Shown: in pieces, positions 9,214 to 14,172 of the stretch
Numbering within the stretch: position 1 is the stretch's first letter
How the letters are laid out: the number at the start of each line of letters is the position of its first letter
Position numbers and translations under genes: made by a program
From: an uncultured Acetatifactor sp.
GTDB lineage: Bacteria > Bacillota > Clostridia > Lachnospirales > Lachnospiraceae
DNA: 25,249 bases
Direction of reading: 5' to 3'
Assembly (NCBI GenBank): GCA_910586435.1
Contig: CAJUGT010000026.1
Span: forward strand, 1-25,249
The notes under the pieces: model-generated
What the model was told of the DNA's origin: nothing
Database searches by the model: none
What the model saw: the letters and a program-made list of their open reading frames with translations, nothing else

Positions 9214-9472
9214 TATTTTCAAACTCCTTCTCCAAAGTATCATACAGCTCACTTGGAATACTCATTTTAAAGGAGCGCTCCAGACCCTTGTTCTTTCTGG
9301 CTTTGAACAGACATTCTCTGCTCTTACATACATATGCGCCTCTTCCGTTCTTCTTTCCTGTTACATCCAAACATATCTCTGTTTCAGATGTCTTAAGGAC
9401 CCGCATCATATCCCGCTTTCCCTTCATCTCGCCACAGCCCACACATTGTCTCAAAGGAACTTTTTTTGCCAT
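9200..9472 (-). CDS. ylxR: YlxR family protein (DUF448)
   Basis: This 90-residue basic protein has the family hallmarks: LRQCVGCGEMKGKRDMMRV near the N-terminus and GRGAYVCKSRECLFKARK in the middle. YlxR members are nucleic-acid-binding proteins that lie next to nusA in most Firmicutes and have been linked to RNase P and transcription regulation. Its start is 8 bp after the nusA stop codon, and its end overlaps the probable ylxQ start, so the genes are tightly coupled. Confidence 0.94.
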   Translation of the reverse strand: MAKKVPLRQCVGCGEMKGKRDMMRVLKTSETEICLDVTGKKNGRGAYVCKSRECLFKARKNKGLERSFKMSIPSELYDTLEKEFENIEAK

Positions 9473-9480
9473 TTAATCTT

Positions 9481-10890
9481 CTACCCCTCATATCCTGCCC
9501 TGTCTCCGTAGTCGTCATCTATTTCCTCACCATCTAAGGCACCGACTTCCACGTTGTCTCCGTACTCCTCATAGGCCCCTTCGCTTTCTCTTTCTCCGTC
9601 ACTCTCGTACTCCCCGTCGCCTTCTCTTTCTCCGTAATTCACGTACTCCCCGTCTGCTTCCGTTTCTCCATCACTCTCGTACTCCCCGTCGCCTTCTCTT
9701 TCTCCGTCACTCTCGTACTCCCCGTCGCCTTCTCTCTCTCCATATTCATAGAACGCGCCTTCTTCCTCCTGGTCATCATAACCTTCGTATTCCTCATCCT
9801 CGCCATAATCTTCTTCCAGATAATCCTCATAGCGAAAGCCCGGCGCATCCTTTGCCTGTGTCTCGGATTTAATATCAATCTTATAGTTGGTCAGCCTGGC
9901 CGCAAGTCTGGCATTCTGCCCCTCCTTGCCAATGGCCAGAGAGAGTTGATAGTCCGGAACCACAACCTTTGCTGTCTTCTCATCCGGGTCTGCAAACACA
10001 GCCACTATTTTTGCGGGAGAAAGCGCGTTTTGAATCAAATTTCCCGGATTTTCATCCCAATTTACTATGTCTATTTTTTCTCCCCGCAGTTCCTCCACAA
10101 TGGCGTTCACCCTTGCTCCGTTCATCCCCACACAGGCACCTACCGCATCCACATTAGGGTTATTACTCCAAACCGCAATCTTGGTACGGCTGCCCGCTTC
10201 CCTGGCAATACTCTTAATCTCCACTGTCCCGTCCCTGATTTCCGTCACTTCTGATTCAAACAACCGCTTCACCAGCTCCGGATGTGTCCGGCTCACATTG
10301 ATTCTGGGACCTTTGGGTGTATTTTTCACTTCCAGGATGTACACTTTAATACGCTCCGTGGGCCTGAACACCTCGCCTTTCACCTGTTCGGCTTCATTGA
10401 GCATGGCGTCCGCTTTCCCAAGATTAATGCTGATATTCTTCCCTATATACCTCTGCACAACTCCCGTTATCACGTCCTTCTCTTTCTCGAAATATTGATT
10501 GTAAATCACACTTCTCTCTTCCTCACGGATTTTCTGCAGAATTACATTTTTCGCGTTCTGGGTGGCGATACGGCCAAATTCTTTGGACTTAATCTCTACA
10601 TGAAGCATATCTCCCGTCTGGGCTCTGGCGGAAATTTCCCTTGCATCGTCCAGGGAGATTTGCAGACAGTTATCTTCCACATCATCTGCGGTGGGCACAA
10701 CTTCTTTCTCCGCATATACCAGAAAATCGCAAGTTTCCCTGTCAATTTCAACTCGCACATTGTCCGCTTTGCCAAAATGGTTCTTACATGCGGTCAGCAG
10801 TGAGTTTTCAATGGCCTCAAATAAGGTTTCCTTGCTGATTTCTTTCTCCCTTTCCAAAATGTCAAGTGCTTCCATCAATTCCTTGTTCAT
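9481..10890 (-). CDS. nusA: Transcription termination/antitermination factor NusA with acidic repeat tail
   Basis: NusA binds RNA polymerase and modulates pausing, termination and antitermination. The 469-residue protein has the RNAP-binding N-terminal domain (NKELMEALDILEREKEISKE), an S1 domain (ITGVVQRYIGKNISINLG), and KH1 and KH2 modules with GMNGARV and GKEGQNARLAARL. After about residue 345, where most Firmicutes NusA proteins end, comes a tail of about 120 residues that is very rich in Glu, Asp, Gly and Tyr and contains 12-residue repeats. The start at 10890 is preceded by GGAGG five bases away; the open frame upstream of it is not family-like. It follows rimP by about 90 bp. Confidence 0.95.
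   Translation of the reverse strand: MNKELMEALDILEREKEISKETLFEAIENSLLTACKNHFGKADNVRVEIDRETCDFLVYAEKEVVPTADDVEDNCLQISLDDAREISARAQTGDMLHVEIKSKEFGRIATQNAKNVILQKIREEERSVIYNQYFEKEKDVITGVVQRYIGKNISINLGKADAMLNEAEQVKGEVFRPTERIKVYILEVKNTPKGPRINVSRTHPELVKRLFESEVTEIRDGTVEIKSIAREAGSRTKIAVWSNNPNVDAVGACVGMNGARVNAIVEELRGEKIDIVNWDENPGNLIQNALSPAKIVAVFADPDEKTAKVVVPDYQLSLAIGKEGQNARLAARLTNYKIDIKSETQAKDAPGFRYEDYLEEDYGEDEEYEGYDDQEEEGAFYEYGEREGDGEYESDGEREGDGEYESDGETEADGEYVNYGEREGDGEYESDGERESEGAYEEYGDNVEVGALDGEEIDDDYGDRAGYEG
9590..9755 (-). repeat. 36-bp tandem repeats encoding the acidic 12-residue units of NusA
   Basis: The codons for GEY recur at 9608, 9644, 9680 and 9716, an exact 36-bp period. Units read YESDGEREGDGE, YESDGETEADGE and YVNYGEREGDGE. 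Neighbouring copies are almost identical at the DNA level, which suggests recent duplication. Confidence 0.85.
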
Positions 10891-10981
10891 CATTTCCTCC
10901 ATTCCCGGCTCCGCGCCTGATTCACACAACACAATCGAAAGTCAAAAGCCACCCATTATGGCCTTCCATAAAAAGCGGCAT

Positions 10982-11446
10982 TTAAAAGTCAAGCGCAAGA
11001 CGAATCACGGCAATATCCGTGCGCTTAAAATTCCTTTGCGTATCCCCCTCTAATATCGTAATCCTATCCGCATCAAAACTTTCCAGTACCCCGGCAAACT
11101 CTTTCTGCTGCTCCACGGGCTTGAAAAGCTTAACTTCCACTTCCTGTCCAATGCTCGCCTCAAGATGCCTGTCTTTTTTCAAGGCACGTCCCAGGCCCGG
11201 GCTGCTCACTTCCAGGATATAGGCATCGGGAATAAAATCTTCTCTGTCCAGCTCCTCAGACAACGCACGGCTCACATTCTCACAATCCTGAATGTTCACA
11301 CCGCCCGGTTTATCAATATAGGCACGCAGATAATATTCGCTGCCTTCCTTTACATATTCCACATCGTATATGGACACACCATTTGCATCCGCCACAGGCA
11401 TTAATAACTTCTCTGTCTTTACTTCATATTCTTCTCTGCGGGACAT
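10982..11446 (-). CDS. rimP: Ribosome maturation factor RimP
   Basis: RimP binds early 30S intermediates and is needed for efficient maturation of the small subunit. The 154-residue sequence carries VEYVKEGSEYYLRAYIDKPGG, then CENVSRALSEELD and LEVSSPGLGRALKKDRH, all family blocks, and a C-terminal Sm-like domain (VEVKLFKPVEQQKEFAGVL). The start at 11446 has a perfect AGGAGG six bases upstream. It is the first gene of the operon; the promoter lies about 120 bp upstream. Confidence 0.96.
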   Translation of the reverse strand: MSRREEYEVKTEKLLMPVADANGVSIYDVEYVKEGSEYYLRAYIDKPGGVNIQDCENVSRALSEELDREDFIPDAYILEVSSPGLGRALKKDRHLEASIGQEVEVKLFKPVEQQKEFAGVLESFDADRITILEGDTQRNFKRTDIAVIRLALDF

Positions 11447-11512
11447 ATTCTGCCTCCTGATTTTAATTCCCGCCCGGGGAATTGGTTCTGGTCTCTGTAA
11501 ATTTCTCCAACA

Positions 11513-11550
11513 TGCAAGTAAGAGTGGCCTTCGGGCCACTCTTACTTGCA
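11513..11550 (-). promoter_or_regulatory. Perfect 17-bp hairpin in the rimP-nusA operon 5' leader
   Basis: TGCAAGTAAGAGTGGCC is followed by a four-base loop and its exact complement. In the minus-strand RNA the loop is CGAA. It lies about 10 bases after the predicted transcription start and about 67 bases before rimP. No T-tract follows in either direction, so it is not an intrinsic terminator. It may protect the mRNA 5' end or be a binding site for a regulator; the role is inferred. Confidence 0.7.
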
Positions 11551-11566
11551 ACATTACTTATTAGAA

Positions 11567-11595
11567 AGTATATTCCCATATTGGGGAAATGTCAA
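11567..11595 (-). promoter_or_regulatory. Sigma-A promoter of the rimP-nusA-infB operon
   Basis: On the minus strand there is a perfect -35 TTGACA (11590-11595), a 17-bp spacer, and a -10 TATACT (11567-11572). The spacer itself contains the inverted repeat TTCCC-N6-GGGAA, which could be an operator. It is the only strong promoter seen upstream of rimP and should drive the whole translation cluster. Confidence 0.85.
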
Positions 11596-11600
11596 CACTT

Positions 11601-11628
11601 TTGTTACCAAAAATAATTATTGTATAAT
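11601..11628 (+). promoter_or_regulatory. Possible divergent promoter facing the dcd gene
   Basis: TTGTTA (11601-11606), a 16-bp spacer and a perfect TATAAT (11623-11628) lie back to back with the operon promoter. Downstream is a hairpin and a 15-codon open frame (11689-11736, MYYYIPKTYICQHFF) with AGGGG five bases before its ATG. No known gene follows, so this may be a short antisense or peptide transcript, or chance in an AT-rich region. Confidence 0.35.
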
Positions 11629-11630
11629 AA

Positions 11631-11670
11631 GACAAAGCACTCACAAATTTTACTTCGTGGGTGCTTCGTC
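11631..11670 (-). terminator. Imperfect hairpin, likely second terminator between dcd and rimP
   Basis: GACGAAGCACCCAC and GTGAGTGCTTTGTC (minus strand) form a 14-bp stem with one mismatch and one wobble, followed by TTATTATAC. It would stop read-through from dcd into the operon promoter region. Confidence 0.45.
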
Positions 11671-11772
11671 TTAATAAAAGGGGAATTCATGTATTACTAT
11701 ATACCAAAAACTTATATCTGTCAACACTTTTTTTGAATTTCTTTTAAAATCTTTCAAAATCGACCAAAAACC

Positions 11773-11794
11773 GCATAAAAACCCCTTTTTATGC
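11773..11794 (-). terminator. Intrinsic terminator of dcd
   Basis: GCATAAAAA, a GGGG loop and TTTTTATGC (minus strand) form a perfect 9-bp stem about 20 bp after the dcd stop codon, followed by GGTTTTTGG. The stem is A/T-rich, so strength is uncertain. Confidence 0.55.
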
Positions 11795-11815
11795 CGGGCA
11801 TGGAATACCGAGTGT

Positions 11816-12334
11816 TCATTGAAACTCCTGATACATCTGGCTTGACATAATTTTGGTACTTCCCTGATACTTATTACTGTTATAGGTATCGTATTCTCCC
11901 AATACATCATGATAAAATATCTGACAAATCTTCATACCGGGATAAATTCTGACTCTCTTAACACATGTCAGCTGCAATGTCCAATAACCGCAAAATCCAA
12001 TATCCCCAAAACCGGAAGTAATATGCACCGTTATCCCAAGCCTTCCCACAGAAGAACGCCCTAATATCATGGGAACCAATCCGTATGTTTCCGTGTATTC
12101 CAATGTCCGGGCCAGATAGAGCTGTCCCGGTTCCAGCAAAAGCCCCTCGTCAGGAATGATAATTGCTTCCGTTTCGTTTTTTTCCTTCACATCCAGTACA
12201 TCATTCTTATATACCAGTAATTCATTATGTAACCTGAGATTATAACTGTTTGGATTTAATTGTTCCCCGGTATAAGGTTCAATAATTATATCGCCGCCAA
12301 GTCTTTTCTCTATCTCCTTACCTGTCAATATCAT
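11816..12334 (-). CDS. dcd: dCTP deaminase family protein with Gln in place of the catalytic Glu
   Basis: Family members deaminate dCTP to dUTP, or in some lineages also hydrolyse dUTP, to supply dUMP for thymidylate synthesis. The 172-residue sequence shows the family core: LNPNSYNLRLHNELL near residue 26, LEYTETYGLVPMILGRSSVGRLGI (79-101) and HITSGFGDIGFCGYWTLQL (104-122). The position that in characterised dCTP deaminases is the catalytic Glu (E. coli Glu138, in the xLEx motif) is Gln121 here, codon CAG at 11972-11974. Length and all other blocks look intact. The start at 12334 has GGAGG eight bases upstream; the ATG at 12349 overlaps that ribosome site. It could be an inactivated enzyme, a dUTPase-like or dCTP-sensing variant, or carry a sequencing error. 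Confidence 0.85.
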   Translation of the reverse strand: MILTGKEIEKRLGGDIIIEPYTGEQLNPNSYNLRLHNELLVYKNDVLDVKEKNETEAIIIPDEGLLLEPGQLYLARTLEYTETYGLVPMILGRSSVGRLGITVHITSGFGDIGFCGYWTLQLTCVKRVRIYPGMKICQIFYHDVLGEYDTYNSNKYQGSTKIMSSQMYQEFQ

Positions 12335-12480
12335 CTGTCTTTCCTCCATTGTACATTCCAGTTCTATTGCTGTTTTTCATATGCCACCTGACACTGTCAC
12401 ACTCTGTTATGATTCCCTCATGACCAAGACGTATCTAAATACGCAGAAATTTATCTTCTGATTCCCGGCAGTTGAGGCTG

Positions 12481-13302
12481 CTATATGTTTGTATGAACTT
12501 GTAGCTTTTCTATCTCTTCAAGAGACAGACCTGATATACTTACAATCTCTTCCAGAGCATATTTTCCTGCCGCTATCATCCTTCTGGCTGTATTGAATGC
12601 CTCTTCTTTGATTCCTTCTTTTCTTCCTTCTTTTAAAGACTCATTTCTCATATCTTCCATTACTTTACACATCTCACTCACTCCTTTCGGGTTTTCCTTC
12701 AGATATCTTGTACGTTCTGCCATCAATTCAAAATTCATGTCATCTGCTCTTGTACAATTAAAATCATGCATCAGTTTGCCCAAATCAGAATTTCCATGGA
12801 ACTTGCCGTTCACATACAAAATATGCTCCCCATCTTCAAAAGGTTTTCCTGTAGCAAGGTTTATCCTCTCAATTGCATAAATCGGCTCATCCATCCCATA
12901 GAAGTCTTTTTCAGTAATAAAAATCACATAAGTATCCGGCAGTTCCTCAAACTCCTGACCGAAACGCAGATTCTCAACATCCATTACACTGGAATGATAC
13001 CTTGCCCTGTATGGCGCTGCTCCTTTATCCGCTCTCTGTATTTCCAAATCATATTTTTTCCCCTGTAAGTCCGTTCCATACGCATCCAGGCAAATGGAAC
13101 GTGCTCCTGCCAACCTTTTCAAATCTTTCTGTGTCTCACAACCTGTAATGATTAGGTCCTGTTTACCTGTGATAATGCGCAATACAAATTCAGCCAATGG
13201 GATATTGTCTTTAAAAAGGCATCGCATAAAATCGTCATCAATTGGTCTCAACAAGCTCAGACGCATTAAATCTTCCTGATGCTGTTGATTTGACACTGCC
13301 AT
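12481..13302 (-). CDS. Rpn family recombination-promoting nuclease / PD-(D/E)XK transposase-like protein
   Basis: This 273-residue protein belongs to the Rpn/PDDEXK group, very common and multi-copy in Lachnospiraceae. The nuclease core is visible as RPIDDDFMRCLF near residue 19, Asp73 (CLDAYGTDLQGKKYD) and the E-x-Q pair Glu87/Gln89 (DLEIQR), the form this family uses instead of E-x-K. FGQEFEELPDTYVIFITEKD follows the usual third block. The C-terminus is a charged helix (SLKEGRKEGIKEE) and a short helical repeat ending GLSLEEIEKL, typical of the family. AAGGAG lies nine bases before the ATG at 13302. The family is related to transposase-like nucleases that promote recombination and some act as phage defence; which applies here is unknown. 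No element ends are seen around it. Confidence 0.85.
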   Translation of the reverse strand: MAVSNQQHQEDLMRLSLLRPIDDDFMRCLFKDNIPLAEFVLRIITGKQDLIITGCETQKDLKRLAGARSICLDAYGTDLQGKKYDLEIQRADKGAAPYRARYHSSVMDVENLRFGQEFEELPDTYVIFITEKDFYGMDEPIYAIERINLATGKPFEDGEHILYVNGKFHGNSDLGKLMHDFNCTRADDMNFELMAERTRYLKENPKGVSEMCKVMEDMRNESLKEGRKEGIKEEAFNTARRMIAAGKYALEEIVSISGLSLEEIEKLQVHTNI

Positions 13303-13454
13303 GGCGGTCAACTCCTTTCTATCATCACATATCTGTTACATAATAATTTCTCCTTAACTATATCCTATCATAAATCCCTTCTGTTTTCAATCCATTCACA
13401 GTTTGGTGGTCACTGTTCAGCCTGATAGCGCCAAGTAGCTTGCGGGGTTGTTCT

Positions 13455-13544
13455 ATGGCAGCGAAAGAGACGGCGGCCGTGGTGGGAGAATCGCTGCTCG
13501 GCCCGGGCAACGCCTCCACCGGACTAATCGCCAACAAAAACTAA
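13455..13544 (+). CDS. Possible 29-residue peptide ending in a terminator hairpin
   Basis: A 29-codon frame starts MAAKETAAVVGESLLGPGN and ends IANKN, with its TAA placed inside the ascending arm of a strong terminator. The segment is GC-rich compared with flanking DNA and has no close consensus ribosome site (GCGGGG about seven bases upstream). On the opposite strand a 24-codon frame (13638 down to 13564, starting MGESLRKRLRAPLDQ and ending in TKN) converges on the same terminator. Both peptides contain GESL because the DNA arms are inverted copies. This may be a structured RNA or mobile repeat rather than a gene. Confidence 0.25.
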   Translation: MAAKETAAVVGESLLGPGNASTGLIANKN

Positions 13545-13644
13545 GACACAAAAGTACTGTGTCTTAGTTTTTTGTAGGCGTTGGATTCCGTCTCTGGTCT
13601 AAGGGCGCCCTCAAGCGCTTTCGCAGCGATTCTCCCATCCCACC
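13481..13644. repeat. Long interrupted inverted repeat with a terminator at its centre
   Basis: GGGAGAATCGCTGC (13484-13497) is repeated inverted at 13623-13636, with GGTGGG/CCCACC extending it after a small gap. The inner arms carry CGCC(A/T)ACAAAAA and CTAAGACACA in inverted order, closing on the perfect central stem. The left arm is about 70 bases and the right arm about 85, so they are diverged inverted copies of one sequence. A MITE-like element, a structured RNA or duplicated gene ends are possible. Confidence 0.6.
13536..13572. terminator. Bidirectional intrinsic terminator
   Basis: AAAAACTAAGACACA, a 7-base loop and its exact complement TGTGTCTTAGTTTTT form a perfect 15-bp stem with a T-tract on both strands. 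In the minus direction it lies 235 bp past the ACT-domain gene and would end that transcript. In the plus direction it would end the small transcript at 13455-13544. Confidence 0.8.
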
Positions 13645-13806
13645 CGCCTGTATTACCGCAAGTGATAGTATAAAAGGTCCGGAATCCGCACCAAATGATA
13701 TACCTGTTGGCACACGTCAAACCAAGTACCTGTTTTGTGAAACTTTCAGAAACACAGGCGCCAGGGATATGGGGTTTGGCGGCAGCGCAAATAAACCGCA
13801 AATTTT

Positions 13807-14172
13807 CTAAACCACTTCATAACCTGCTTTTTCTAATATATCCAAAGCCTTGGAATATACCTCTTTTTTTGTCAGTATATAATCCGTGTTATATGTGGAT
13901 ATGGCAAAAATCCCAATTCCATTGTCTGCCAGCAAAGTGGAAATACGGGAAAGAATCCCTGTGAGCGAAAAATCCAATATCCCCTCTATCCTAAAAGCCC
14001 TCCACCCCTTATCGCATTCTATGATATTGTCGGGAACATATTTAGTTGGGCATACAATAGATTTTTCTTCATCCGTCCTGCCAATAAAGCAATAATCCCT
14101 TTCAAGATTTACTTGAGAGTAATCCTCAACTTTACCTATTGAAAAATCAAACTCTATTCTCTTAATTTTCAC
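13807..14172 (-). CDS. Small ACT-domain protein
   Basis: This is a 121-residue protein whose C-terminal half is an ACT-type ligand-binding domain: GWRAFRIEGILDFSLTGIL, followed by LADNGIGIFAISTYNTDYIL. ACT proteins of this stand-alone kind are thought to sense amino acids or other small ligands, but no ligand can be assigned. The start is a GTG at 14172 with a perfect AAGGAGG five bases upstream. It lies inside the last codons of the GH31 gene, an 11-base overlap, so the two are translationally coupled. The upstream in-frame extension to 14220 lies inside the GH31 gene and is not family-like. Confidence 0.85.
   Translation of the reverse strand: MKIKRIEFDFSIGKVEDYSQVNLERDYCFIGRTDEEKSIVCPTKYVPDNIIECDKGWRAFRIEGILDFSLTGILSRISTLLADNGIGIFAISTYNTDYILTKKEVYSKALDILEKAGYEVV

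Noticed and set aside
12481..13302. Complete insertion sequence around the Rpn-family gene
   Set aside because: No terminal inverted repeats or target duplications were found flanking it; family members usually occur as single genes.
13541..13801. An 86-codon minus-strand frame after the ACT gene
   Set aside because: It begins at TTG without a ribosome site, ends inside the terminator stem, and has no recognisable sequence; it is better explained by the palindromic block.
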